Below are positions 1-12,586 of a DNA stretch of 64,000 bases, in pieces. This DNA comes from Grifola frondosa (taxonomy: Eukaryota > Basidiomycota > Agaricomycetes > Polyporales > Grifolaceae): the NCBI GenBank assembly GCA_001683735.1, contig LUGG01000053.1, forward strand, positions 1-64,000. The letters run 5' to 3'. The position numbers and the translations under genes are program-made. Below the pieces are notes generated by a model, which was not told the origin of the DNA, did no database searches, and worked only from the letters and a program-made list of their open reading frames with translations. The number at the start of each line of letters is the position of its first letter. The first letter of the stretch is position 1.

Positions 1-1047
1 CGTCGGCCAACTGTCAATACGTCAACGCGTCATGGCCGACATCGACGCCGATGAGAGCTCCGACGCAGCTCGGACTCGGAAGGCGTCGCACGGTGGAAGA
101 TACCTGAGGTGAAATTCGTCCTCGATGTCGTCTTCGATGTCGTGGTCTAGGTGGTCTTGGGCCGTCGTCTGGAAGAGACTGTGCTCGAAGACGCTGAGGT
201 TGTACGCCGATTGGACGCGTGCGGCGTAGACGATAAGCCTGGCCAAAGAGGAGGTATCGAGCGCCGCGGAAGCAGAACAAGAAAGAAGGACTGACGCGCG
301 GTGGCGACGACTGGCCCCGCATCGAGCGGGGTGGAGGTCGGAATCGGTGCCTCTATAGTTCCGTGGGTGTGGCGGCATGATCGCCTGGCGTCGTCTGGTG
401 TTGTTAGGTGCACGGCGGACTGGAGCGCGGAGGAGACGAAGCGGGGTGGCAGTGTCGGCGAGGTGCCGCTAAGAGCGCGCGGTGCCCGATCCTGATCGCG
501 GCGTTGAGACGGCATCCGAAAAAGGAAGTGAGGATCAAAGACGTGCAACGAACCTCCAAAGAAGAACAGACGCTCGACACCTCTCTCACTGTCGCGTCTC
601 TCGCCATGCAACCCTGCGCGTCCCTCGTCGACGTCACCCTTCTGCTGCAGCACGCTCGTTTGAGTGACGCTCGTCCTCGTGCCTACGCCAGTCTACGCGA
701 GCCTACGCCGGCCATATCTTGCGCGTCTGTCCACGCTGCATCGCCCGTGCAGTCAAGCTTTGCAGCGTTGCTTACCGAACAAGGTACGGACCCGCGTGTA
801 CTCGCATCCACTCGCCCACACTCCGCGCACCTCCCAATCTCTCTCTACCATCTCTATCACTCCTCCGTCTCCGTTCCGATGTCACCATCCAGATCCTCCA
901 CCGCGCTCTTGTCCCGGATTCACTTATATCCGCATGCCAATCTCGTCCATGATTTTCACTCTTCCTGGCTTCTCTCTCCTAGCCACTTTCGCCTCATCCA
1001 GCTCAATCCCTTCTCCTCATCTATAGATTCCGTGGGCTTGCTTAGAC
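1..1047. other. Region upstream of the polyketide synthase; no gene confidently assigned
   Basis: GC-rich, with overlapping open frames on both strands that look like compositional artefacts. The minus-strand frame ending near position 22 contains an acidic stretch rich in HD/ED and could be the end of a gene running off the left edge, but nothing in it is recognisable. A TATAT at about 925-929 lies roughly 120 bp before the synthase start codon and is a weak promoter candidate. Confidence 0.3.
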
Positions 1048-4000
1048 ATGTCTGATTTCCTTCCCGACGCCTTCGTCTTCGACGGACAAGGCTCCGCCGC
1101 GACAACCTCGTCCCAAACCACTAACCTCGCTCTCCAGGACGCACAACTTCCTCTCGGCAGCACCCTCCTCCTCGCCTGCCACCAGGCCTTCCTCAAAGAA
1201 TTCGCTTCCCTCTCACCTGCCGACCAGGCCCGCTCCGGCATAGACATCAACGCGTTCTTGGCCCCACGCGCCCTCATCGACGTCCCGCCCGCCTTCCGCG
1301 CCAACGCCGTCCTCGCCAACACTAACCTATACCTCATCCAGCTCCTCCGCTATCTCGCCAACGTCGATCCCGCCTCCTTCGATGCCCCACCGGCAGCCGA
1401 CCTGATCGGATTCTCGACCGGCGTCTTTGCCGCCGTCGTCGTCGCCACCAGCACCAGCATCCCGCAACTTCTCGTCCACGCCATCGAGACATTCCGCTTC
1501 GCTTTTCTGGCTCGGATACCACGCCCACCTCTACACCTCTGCCGCCCTCGCAGAACTGGCACCCACCGATCCCGCACCTTGGAGTCTCGTTCTCTTCGGC
1601 GCCACCCGCGCAGAGGCCTCCGATGCCGTCTCCAAATTCAACGCCCAACGCGTACGTCTTCATCTATCATCCAGTAGCTCACACTAACACTCGCTCTCAG
1701 AAGACGGGTCCGCACGTTTATCTGACCGCTATCACGTCCGACACCTGCGTCACCGTCTCCGGGCGCCCAGATGCGCTCGCCGCCTTCACCGCCTCCGCCG
1801 TTCTCCCGTCCTGCTCCTCCAAGCCCGCAGCCATCCACGCCCTCTACCACGCCCCAGCACTTCTCCACACCAAGGCCGCCGTCCTCGCGTCCCTCGCATC
1901 CCGCGCGGTGCGCATGCCAGCATACACCGACCTCGCACGTCCCCTCCGCTCTCCCATCACCGGCGAGCCCGTGACAGAGGACGAAGCGGGCGCACCCACG
2001 CTCGCAGAGGCCATCGTGGACATGACCCTCCTGCACCCAGTCAACTTCGACACCGTCGCGCGCGCGCTGCACGCATCGGCCAGCCCCTCGCGCGCGTTCC
2101 GCGTCGCCAACATCGGCCCAGGGACGAGTCTGGCGCGCAGCCTCGCGCGCTCGCTGCATGGCCTCGAAGTGTCCGTCGCGGACTGGAGCTCGACTACTAC
2201 ATCGCGTGCGTCGGCGGCAGCGTTCACGACGAGCGTGAAGGCGGCGAAGTTCGACGACGCGCGGCAGAGGGAGCCGATTGCTGTTGTGGGCATGGCTGTG
2301 AACCTCCCCGGTGCAAAGGACGCAGACGGGCTTTGGTCGCTGCTCGAGAACGGGCTCAACACCGTCTCAGAGGTGTGTGTCATCCCTTCCTCGTTCATTT
2401 TTTTTTGTTTTTTTTGTGTTTTGTTTCTTGTTCTTTGTTTTTTGCCAGCGCTGACGGTGTGCTGTGCTCGCATCATAGATCCCGCAGAACCGGTTCTCGG
2501 TCGCGCAGTACAACAACGCAGGGGGCAAGCGCGCGTTGAAGACGAAGTTCGGGAACTTTATGGACGCGCCGGACGCGTTTGATAATGCGTTCTTCCGCAT
2601 CTCTCCCCGCGAGGCGCGCAGTATGGACCCGCAGCAACGTGTGCTGCTCCAGGTGGCTCATCACGCGCTCGAGAGTGCTGGGTACGTGCCTAACGGTGCG
2701 CCTAGCGAGGACCCAGACACGTTCGCCGCGTACGTCGGCGTTGCCACCAATGACTACGTGATGAACCTGCGCAATGATGTTGACGTGTACTATTCCACCG
2801 GTGCGTTGTCCTTTTCGAGCTTTTCTTCCTTTTTTTTTGGGCGGCGTTCTGACGTGTGAGTACAGGAACTCTGCAGGCATTCCTTAGCGGGAAGTTGTCG
2901 TACGCGTTTGGGTTCAGCGGACCGTCGATGGTGATTGATACAGCGTGCTCCTCGTCTATCATCGCGATATACCAGGCTTGCCGCGCGCTCACCGACGGAG
3001 ATTGCAATGCCGCCATCGCCGGCGGCGTCAATGTCATTGGCAGCCCTGACGTATGTACCCCATTTCCCTCCATCGTCTTCCCTCATTGACTGACTTCCGC
3101 ACGCGTAGATGTACATTGGGCTCGATCGCGCGCACTTCCTCAGCCCCACCGGCCAATGCAAGCCGTGGGACGCGTCTGCTGACGGGTACTGCCGTTCCGA
3201 GGGCTGCGGGCTTTTCGTCCTCAAGCGTCTCTCAGACGCGCTCGCCGAGAACGACCACATCCTCGGCGTCATCCGCGGCATCGAAGTCAACCAGAGCGCG
3301 CATGCGGAGAGCATCACGCACCCGCACGTGCCCACGCAGGTGCAGCTCTTCCACAAGCTCCTCGCAGCCAGCGGCGTCCCCGCGCAGCGCGTCAGCGTCA
3401 TCGAGGCCCACGGCACCGGGACACAGGCGGGCGACCCCACGGAGCTCGAGAGCATCCGCGCGGTGTTTTCCGTGGGGCGCTCTACCGCGAACCCGCTGCA
3501 TGTCACCTCCGTTAAGGCGAACATCGGGCACGCGGAGGCGGCGAGCGGCGCCGCGGGGCTCGCGAAGCTCCTGCTCATGCTGCGCCGCCGCGCGCTCCCT
3601 CCAGTCATCTCGCTCAAGACGCTCAACCGCGCATCCCGGACCTCGCCCTCGACCACACCGTCATCGACACGCAGATGACGGAGTGGAAGAACGAGAAGGA
3701 GGGCGAGCCGCTCATGGGGCTGCTGAACAACTTTGGCGCGGCCGGATCGAACGGCGCGCTCATCGTCGAGGAGCCCCGAAGCCCCGCGCGGCGGACCCTG
3801 TGGACGCACCGCCCGCGGTGGTTCTTGGATTCTCTGCTGATAGCGAGGTCGCGGCCGGCCAGCTGCGCGCGGCACTCATCGCTCAGCTTGAAGGCGCTCC
3901 GCACGAGGCGCTCGCGCTCGCGGACGTCGCGTACTCTAGCACCGCGCGCCGCAAGCTCTTCCGCCACCGCGTGGCCGTCACCGGCCGCTCCGCTGCCGAG

Positions 4001-7000
4001 CTCCTCGCGAACCTGCGCGACGCGCAGATCGCGGAGGTCGTGCCGCAGAAGGGCGGGGAGCGCGCGAAGGTGCTGTTCGCGTTCAGCGGGCAGGGCGGCC
4101 AGTACGTCGGGATGGGCGCGGAGCTGTATGAGCGCGTGCCGTTCGTGCGGAAGATTGTGGATCGCTGCCATGCGAAGCTGGTGGAGTGGGGCTTGCCTGG
4201 TGTCGTGGACGTGATTAAGAAGGGGGGAGAGGTGGATGTGGAGAGCGCGGAGGCGTTCCAGGCGTTTCAGAGCGCGGTGTTCGTGCTTGAGCATGCGCTT
4301 GCGTCGCTTTGGATCGAGTGGGGCGTGAAGCCCGATGCCGTGGCTGGCCATAGGTGTGTTTCTATTTTTTTGTCTTTTGGCGTTCGATAAGTGGCTTATG
4401 GATGGGCAGTCTGGGCGAGTACGCGGCCCTGGTCACCGCTGGGGTGCTGAAACTGGATGATGCGCTGCGGCTGGTCGCCGTGCGCGCTCGGTTGATGACC
4501 GAGAAATGTAGCGCGGTACTACAGGCATGCTCGCGCTCCGCGCAAGTGCAGTCCAGATGGCGGAGACGCTCGAAGGAATGAAAAGTATAGCGGGCTCTCC
4601 ATCGCATGCTACAACAGGTGAGCCCCCTGCTATCAGATATAGTTCGGTCGACGCTGACGTTGATGCAGCGATGCGGACTGCGTGGTCGGTGGGCCGGTCG
4701 ACCAGCTCGATCTGCTCCAGAAACAGTACAAGGAGTCCGGGCACAAGTGCCTCCGCCTGAACGTGCAGTGTGCATACCACACGCGCGCCATGGGCCCCAT
4801 CCTCGACGACCTCCGCGCGCTCGGCGCACAGGCGCGCCTCGCCGCTCCCACGCTCCCCGTTCTCGCGAACGTGCATGGCGTGCTCGTGCAACCTGGCGAT
4901 GCATCCATCTTCACCCCAGAATACTTCGCGCGCCACTGCGGCGAGTCTGTGCGCTTCGAGCAGGGCATCCAGGACCTCATTGCCAGCCCTGAATTCGCGA
5001 CCGTCTCAGCGTGCATCGAGATCGGTCCGCACCCCACCACGCTCCCGATGCTGCGCTGCCTCCAGGGACGCGCCGGAACACCTCTGCTCCTCCCCTCGCT
5101 ACGCAAGGATGCTTCCGACTTCGCTGTGCTTTGTGCTGCCCTCGCTGGGCTGTACGCGCTCCCCGTTGCCAATGACATCGCGTGGCGCAAGGTCTTCAGC
5201 GCCCTCGCGCCTACAGCGCATCTCGTGGACCTCCCGCTGTACCCTTTCGCCGACACACGCTACTGGGTGACCTTCGAGGAGACCGCCCCGCAGGCTGCTG
5301 CCGCGCTCGCTACCACACTCCCCAAGCCCCGCTTTTCGCTGCTTGACTCCTGTGTTGGCATGCCCTCTGCAGAGGGCGTCGACGGTGTGTTCGAGACGCC
5401 TTTCAGCCAACTGGCAGACCTCGTTGAGGGCCACAAGGTGTCTGGCTTTGCGTTGTGCCCAGCCTCAGTTTACCACGAACTCGCTGCGGCCGGCGCACAG
5501 CTCGTGCTGGAGCACCTTGCGCGCATTCCAGAGGACGCTGTGCTCGACCTCGCCGGGATCACCTACTCGAACCCGCTCGTCTACTCCCCGGATGTCGAGC
5601 GCACGGTCCGCACGGATATCACACTCAACGCTCCTGGCGAGAAGTACGTTGGTGCGTTTAGCATCAGCTCGTACACGACGGGCGGCGAACGCCAACCGCA
5701 CTGCACGGGCTTCTTCAACGTCAGAGGCAGCTCGGAGCGCGCGTCGAAGCTTGCGCTTGCGAGCACGATGGTCGAGCGGCGCCGGCAGGCCGTGCTCGAC
5801 TCCCGCGGCGCGGAGACGTTCTACACGCGCACAGCGTACGACCTCGTCTTCTCGCGCATCGTCGCCTACTCGCCGATCTTCCACAGCATGAAGTCCATTA
5901 CGATCCAGGCGAACGGCATCGACGCGTATGCGGTCGTGCAGTTGCCTGCGGCCGCTCCCAAGGGTGCATACGTCATTCACCCGATTTTCATGGACACGCT
6001 GCTCCACGTCGCGGGCTTCGTCATCAACTGCAACGCCGGCGCGAACGAGGCGTTCATCTGCAGCCAGGTCGACAAGGTCATCGCTGTGCCCGAGCTCGCG
6101 GACATGAGCGCAACATACGGCGTATACACCACCATCGGTTTCATGTCTGACTCTCTCGCCGTCGCCGATGCCTACGCGGTGCGCATGGATGGCGCGCAGG
6201 GCACGGTTGTCGCTCACATGAAGCGCATGCGCTTCCGCAAGCTGCGCCTCAACGGGTTCAAGAGCCTGCTGTCGATGGCGGCAGGCGGCGCCGCGCACCA
6301 TACCCCAGCACACTCTGCGCCTCAACACAAGCACGGGGCGCCGACCGCTGCGCAGCTGTCATCCCCCACCAAGGCGCGCGACCTCGCTGCCGACATCATC
6401 CGCCTCATCTCGGACACTTGTGGTGTGCCTGTCGCGGACGTCAAGCTGCAGGCCCGTCTCGCTGATCTCGGCATCGACTCGCTTATGAGCATTGAGCTTG
6501 CGGGCCGCCTCCAGACGATCCTCCCATCTGTACACGTCGACTCGGACGCACTCGCGGAGTTCCATACGGTCGGGGACATGGTCGACGACCTCAAGGGCAA
6601 GGCGGGCGCAGCGACGCCGCACTCGGACAGCTCCGACACCGCACTCGAGAGCGATGAGGAGAGCACGGACGTTCCGCCCGAGCAGGACGGCGCAGTCTCG
6701 CTGGACAAGATCAAGGAGATTATCTCGACGATCCTCGACGTGCCCGTGAAGAGCATCGCGGACGACGAAGATCTGGAGCGCCTCGGGCTCGACTCGCTCA
6801 CGGCCATCGAGGCACGGCACATCCTTCAGACATCGCTCAATGTCGACATCTCAGAGGACGCCTTTGCCTCTTGCAAGTCGATCCGCGAGCTCGGGAATGC
6901 CATCTCCCCGCCCCCTACGCTCAAGAAGCCTCAGGCCAGTGCCAAAGTGGAGAAACTGCAAGCCGGTGAAGCCTTCTGCGTTCGGCATGGATGTGAACCC

Positions 7001-7848
7001 CGCGCGGTTCCAGGAGAGCAGCACTGACGCGCCCCCGCTTTTTCTGATCCATGACGGGAGCGGCATCGCACATTGCTATGGGAAACTCTCCTCGATCGGC
7101 CGCACACTTTGGGGCATCCACAACCCCAAGTTGCCCACCGGCGAGAAGTGGGAAGGCGGCGTGGTTGAGATGGGCACGTACTATGCGGGCCTTATCAAGA
7201 AGGTTGTTGGCAACCAGGGCTGCATTGTTGGTGGTGAGTGCGTCGAGTTCGGTTGGTGGATATTGAAGCTGATATCCTTTACAGGATGGTCATTCGGCGG
7301 CGTCATCGCATATGAGGCGGCCCGCCAGCTGATTGCTGCAGGTGTGCCCGTGAAGGGCCTCGTGCTCATTGACTCCCCGCACCCGCTCACCAGCAGCGCA
7401 CTCCCCGATTCGCTTATCGATGCAGTCATCGGCGGAGTCTCTGCCAACAACAAGCTCACTCCCCTCATCATCACGCAGATGAAGAACGCGACTCGCGCCC
7501 TCGTGGCATACGATCCGTCTTCCTCACCCCTTCGAAGGTTGCTGCGCCTCGTGCTGTGATGCTTCGGTCCCGTGAAGGCTTCCCGGTCCCAAAGCAGAGC
7601 GAGAAGATACAATCGCTGGAATTCTTGGGCGACCGCGCAAACCCTACGCAAGCCGTCGCCGAGTGGGAGTCAGTGTTGGGGTCAAAAGTGCCAGTCCTAG
7701 ATATTCCTGGCAACCATTTCGAGGTGTTCGAGCGTGCTAATGTGAGTCGTCTTGACGTTTTGGGTTGCAATGGTCATTGACAGTAATATTCTCGTAGGTC
7801 GGTGCTGTGTCGGAACGGCTCAAAGAGGCTTTGGCTTTGTTCCAGTAG
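1048..7848 (+). CDS. Non-reducing polyketide synthase, SAT-KS-AT-PT-ACP-ACP-TE (orsellinic-acid-synthase-like), with apparent frameshifts
   Basis: Predicted iterative type I polyketide synthase building an aromatic polyketide from acetyl and malonyl units. Nine exons fit clean splice sites: 1048-1651, 1701-2372, 2479-2800, 2866-3050, 3109-4353, 4410-4617, 4669-7233, 7285-7741 and 7798-7848, about 2,100 residues. Visible domains: SAT (1-390) with GFSTG where GxCxG is usual; KS (393-785) with [16 protein letters not shown] and NIGHAEA; malonyl-AT (914-1230) with GHSLGEY formed across an intron; PT (1296-1607) with GHKV histidine and FMDTLLH aspartate; ACP1 (LGIDSLMS); ACP2 (LGLDSLTA); TE (1866-end) with GWSFGG. 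The frame slips by one base near 1505, 3628, 3772, 4512, 4582, 6957 and 7517. Homology resumes at once each time, so the gene is either recently dead or the assembly carries indels. No tailoring enzyme genes lie next to it. The architecture resembles basidiomycete orsellinic acid synthases; the product itself is inference. Confidence 0.9.
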
Positions 7849-8370
7849 ATGATTGTTTCGGGTATCTGCGCTATCTTATGCATAGGAAAAAATTGGACTG
7901 CGTTAGGATGTAACACTAGTGGATTGCTCACATTTGAGAACCGTATAGACCTTGTTCAGTGTAGCGAATTGCAATATATATTAGATTGAACACATGAATA
8001 CTTGCATCGTTGGATGGCGACGTCTCCGGTCATAGAACTGCGCGCGATCGAAAAGCCAATTTCACCTACGATCTCGGGAGAACTTCAACCTACAACATTG
8101 CGAAAGTATGGCGTGCAAGTGGCAGAATCATGTAATTTCGGGACATCCAGGACATGGCAAATCACCAGGACATGCGGAGTAAGTATCAGGAGAAAGGGAA
8201 CTGCACAATCCGGTCATACTATCGATTCGTGTCGTTCAAAAAGTAAACGGCGAATCCTATTCAAGTCAATACTATAAGTGGGAGAGATGCAACCGAAGTG
8301 ACCAGACATACGCAGATAGAGCAAAGGATATAGCATCAAGACAGGACACGGAGAGACGGCTGGATGATGC
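7849..8370. other. Intergenic region between convergent genes
   Basis: AT-rich spacer between the 3' ends of the polyketide synthase (plus) and the first GTPase gene (minus). I see no gene or repeat in it. Confidence 0.5.
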
Positions 8371-9552
8371 TCACCGGCCATCCAAGAGTCGTGCAAACTC
8401 GAATGCCAACTTTCCGCACATCATCATCATCTGTATGCGCTCCATCTGCAGTTGCCTCTCGCGCTTCCTCTCCTCTTCCTCATGCTGCCGTCTTGTCTCG
8501 GCCTCCGCATGAGCTGCGTTCAGAGCTTGCATCTCGGACTTGAAAGCCATGAGGGTTTCATCAAGTCTCTGTCTCTCATCCGTCCGACGTTGCATTTCCT
8601 TCTTCAGATCCTCCTGTTCTTGCCTAATGGCCTCGATCTCTGCCCGAGCAGCAGCATCCTTCGTGCGAAGCGCCTCCTCCATTTCTGCCCGAAGCTCCCG
8701 CATCTCCCTCTCATGCTTCGCAATTAACGCGTCAAGCTCCGCGCTGATCTGACAGCCAGCTGCAGTCTCAGCAAGAGACTTGTGTTCGTCCACGATCTCT
8801 TCCTGAAGCCGGATGGGGACAGGGTTGTTGGCAAGAATTTTGGACACGATCTCCAGAGCTGATGTACGTCCCATGTCGTGGCGGACAATTTGGGCGCCCT
8901 GCTTCAGGAGTGGATAGAAGAAATGGTGGTTCGTGCTCAGCTCTGCTTCCCGCCTAGCGCCATCCTCCTCACTGACTTGACCCCACATCGTGGTCGCAAC
9001 GATGACGTTCTTCAGCGCATTGGGTCCACAAACCTTTTCGAACAGGCGTATGTTCCTCCTGGTCGTCTGTCCCACACGATTGTCCGTGATCCGATGCATG
9101 TATACGATACCACTCAACATGTTGTCGTCCTCATATCTGCCAGAGTGTCACAATCAGAATATATCAACATAGCAGCAGTCGAACATACTCGTTCTTGAGA
9201 AACAAGGCAATTTTCTTCAAAATATCTCCATCGCTCACGCCATCGCGAGAGTCGTCGAATCCTGGTGTGTCAATGAAAGTAACCCAGCGACCATCAATTT
9301 CCACTCGAGAAGGGACCAACTCGCTGGTCTCGGATTCAAGAGAATTGCCCACACGGACATTCTCGTCGCCAGTGAGGGAATGGATAAACTGTTGAGGGAA
9401 TGTCAGCACTCTGCTAAATTATGGAATTCACTGCTCACAAATGACTTCCCAGCACCAGTGGGACCCATAACACTTTAGAGGTGTTAGCGAGAAGTGGATG
9501 CAAGGAAAAAAAATGCTCACGCTATCTTGAGATCTTGGGAGGAATGAGACAT
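8371..9552 (-). CDS. AIG1/GIMAP-like P-loop GTPase with C-terminal coiled coil (copy 1)
   Basis: Four exons read on the minus strand: 9521-9552, 9439-9472, 9189-9388 and 8371-9136, giving 343 residues with no frameshift. Residues 12-20 carry the Walker A/G1 motif GPTGAGKS, completed across the first intron. A DTPGFDD G3 motif lies near residue 65. At the place where a GTPase has T/NKxD the protein reads ATTMW, so guanine specificity is uncertain. The last third is a long charged coiled coil rich in E, R, K and Q (roughly residues 190-330). This matches the large basidiomycete group of AIG1-like or dynamin-like P-loop proteins, whose role is unknown; membrane or septin-like assembly is only a guess. 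A divergent paralogue with the same exon pattern starts at 10711. Confidence 0.8.
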
Positions 9553-10710
9553 GGTGTTTCCAGCAAGCTGCGAGGTTTGATCGTGCTGCTACTAGTGAAG
9601 GGATATCAATTGAGGGAAAATATGAGACGGCTCGCGACTTAAGTAACGAGATCTGCAGAGGGCTGAAAGGAAGGCAGTGCACTTGAGACCCTTGATTTTT
9701 TTTCAGGAGCTCTTCGATTCGACTGGTACAATTTCCCTGAGTTATCACGGAAGCTGCGGAAGACTGTGTAAACTCTATGATTAATGAGTTCGATCAAACA
9801 AGGCAGGAAGCACACTACTGTACCGGGAAAAATGCGCATACATCCCCCCAAAGCGATGAATTCTCCGTGGCATGAAGATAACTCTTCTGTTATGTACCTG
9901 CCGGCATATTAATACGCCCACATTTGGTGTGGCGTATCCGTGGCTCGGCGGCCAGGGTGTGGGTCCATGTCCGTCGTAAATGTCGTTTTAACGGTCTAAA
10001 GAACTGACCCGAGTCATTGTTGTACGTTGGAATGTATTTCGTTTGAAGGTCGAATCTTGAGTACTTGAGTAGCCGTGACTGTATTGGACAGAGAGCGTAG
10101 GTCACACTGCTCGATCGTCACACTCAGGTCACAGCTAGCAACTTATCTTCATTCGGACCATACGCCAACTTTCGATCTTTCCGCACTATTCTGAAAGAGA
10201 AGAGAGGCTATGGTACAGCAGGCGACAAGGAAATCCATTCGAATTGCTGGCACAGCTCAGCGGAAGTTGTTTGTTGGTGTGCGGCGTGTGGGCCGTGCGG
10301 TAAACTCGCTGACTTGCAGGTTCTAATAACTTCAGGCATCCTTGCGTTCAACATGAGTTCAGTGATTCCCTGGTCGTCGCTGTTCATGTGTTACATGTTC
10401 ATACATTTGCATCTGTGCAGCTTGCTGGTAATATGAATGCCTAGAATGCAAGTGTCAAAAAAAGTGGAGTTCATTCCGAGGCACGCCGTTTCGACGCTGA
10501 AGCCTCGCTGTCGGATGCAGAACGTAGGTCTTTCACGTCTGCCGAGCAAATTTAATTACAGGCACATGCACAGCACCCTTCTCTCGCAGCTGCCACTTCG
10601 CGTGGCCAATTGCGATTGTCTACTAAATGCCTCAACTGCCTAATATTCTTGTTTTGTCCTCAAGGACTGAGTGCAGACGGCCAAGCAGCGTCATCTCGTC
10701 GTGATCAGCT
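9553..10710. other. Shared upstream region of two divergent GTPase genes
   Basis: 1.16 kb between two divergent start codons, so it must hold both promoters. A CCAAT lies near 10603. No convincing ORF or repeat is visible. Confidence 0.5.
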
Positions 10711-12052
10711 ATGTGCGACTCGAAGGATTTCACTATAATGTAGGTACTCCAGTTACATATAGAGCACAGCAACTGATATACTTCAGTATTTTGGGCCCTA
10801 CTGGGACCGGGAAATCATCAGTAAGGATAGCGATGCAGGGTTAGCTCGCTTACTGAATGTCTGTGCTAGTTCATCAAATCACTTACCGACGATGCGAATA
10901 TCCACGTGGGTCACTCCCTGGGGTCAGAGACAAACTCTCTCGTCTTATCCCGCGTCAAAATCTGTGGTCGATTGGTATCCCTTGTCGACACTCCCGGCTT
11001 CGACGACTCCCGTGACGGGGTCAGTGACGCCGACATCCTTCAACAATTAGCTATCTTTCTGAAAGACGAGTGTGTTCAGCTCTGCTCTAAAATTTATGTT
11101 ACTTACCGAACTTATTCACAGGTATGAGAAATCCAAGTCATTGGGCGGCCTTATTTATACACACCGTATCACTGATAACCGACTTACAAAATCGGCGAAG
11201 AAACACCTACTTCTAGCGCGGAATCTGTGCGGCACCGACGCTCTGGAGAACCTTGTAATTGTCACGACAATGTGGGGGAATGTGGATGCTGATCTCGGAA
11301 CTGCACGCGAGCACGAGTTGAAAACTGGATATTTCAAGACTCTCCTTGACCGAGGAGCGAAGCTAATCCGGCATGACCAGGGAGTTATTTCGGCGCACAG
11401 AATCGTCTCCGATATGCTCACCGACCGCCCGATTCCCCTCCAGTTTCAGAGAGAAATTGTGGACGAACGACTGCCGCTCGCTTGTACCGCCGCCGGATTG
11501 GAACTCAATTCCGAGTTGAATGCGCTCATCGAGAAACACGAGATTGAGATGCGCGAACTACGAGAGGAAATGCGGAACACCGAGGCTACGTTGGAACTCG
11601 AGCTTCTCAAGGGAGAGCATGCCAAGCTGAACGAGGACCTGCAGCGATGGGTAGAGGAGAAACAGAAGATGGACGATGTTCCCTTCCCGTATACGATAAC
11701 CTTGAAAGCAGGCACGGCTAAGGCCATACGGCTTGTCGATCAAACAAGGCTGCTGACAGTGGTGACGGCTACGTTTCCGCATCATGACTTGCGTGCTCGA
11801 TCTAGAGAGGCAAGGTCCAGCTGGGTTCACTCTTGGTTACGAACGCTGGCCAACGCATACGCACCTTTTGTCGCCAGCCACAATTACGATGATGATGACG
11901 TACTTTCCACCCCATTTCTTCTCGACCAACCCCTCATTCAGAGCGGAGACAACAATTCGTGTCAAGACGACACCCAGGAATCACTTTCATACGCGGAAGT
12001 TCCATCGTCTCCGCCCACAGCGTCCTTTGGCCACGACGGAGTAGTTGTCTAA
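10711..12052 (+). CDS. AIG1/GIMAP-like P-loop GTPase (copy 2)
   Basis: Four exons: 10711-10739, 10787-10820, 10870-11069 and 11122-12052, giving 397 residues. Exons 2 and 3 are exactly 34 and 200 nt, the same as in the minus-strand copy, and the splice phases match, so the two are a duplicated pair. G1 reads GPTGTGKS, G3 reads DTPGFDD, and the usual G4 position reads VTTMW. The region matching copy 1 runs to about residue 230 and includes the ELNALIEKHE coiled-coil segment. The last 150 residues differ completely from copy 1 and are rich in S, T, P and D, ending in GHDGVVV. This tail may be new sequence or the result of a frame change. Function is unknown beyond nucleotide binding. Confidence 0.75.
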
Positions 12053-12586
12053 CATGCCACATGTCATGCGGTACAATTCGTGCATCGCCATAGCTTTCTT
12101 CAATCCATTGTTTTAATGATGCGCGGGAATGGTGTAGGATTTGCGCAGCGCGATTTGCGGCGGTTTGAATTGGTCTTGCGATACATCGCTTTTTCGACGT
12201 CGGTCACATGCCGCAACCTTGGTTCCTTGATTCGTAGACTTTAGTCCAGCGCTTTATTTATTCCTGATAACGTTCGCAGTACCTACGTCTGTTGCTTAGG
12301 ATTCAAGACTCGTCTGCGGTATCTTTCCCGAAGCTCCGCAAGTCCATGTCACTAATTGTTGTTGTAGCTCGTTGACTTCGTCATCCCCCGTGCTCACCTC
12401 CACCTGCGCGAACGAGTTTAAAATTGAAAGTTAATGTCAAAACGTTCCTATCTGATAACGCAATTTCAGCGCTACATGCTGTCAGACTTGGAAGTGAAGC
12501 CTCAACACCCAAACTTTGCCTTGCCCGGAGCATCTCTCTCTGATACCACGTTCCTCCCACGTCGGGCACCAAGCTCCCCTCTGACC
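12053..12586. other. Intergenic region
   Basis: Spacer between the second GTPase and the F-box gene. The open frame extends upstream of position 12587 to an ATG at 12434, but the F-box begins right after the ATG at 12587, which I take as the start. Confidence 0.4.

Noticed and set aside
2790..3875. 361-residue minus-strand ORF opposite the ketosynthase, and similar antisense ORFs up to 6334
   Set aside because: They are shadows of the GC-rich synthase coding strand, which carries all the conserved motifs.
7027..7848. Separate thioesterase gene after the synthase
   Set aside because: The frame changes by one base near 6957 without any start, stop or promoter between ACP2 and TE; it is the terminal domain of the same gene.
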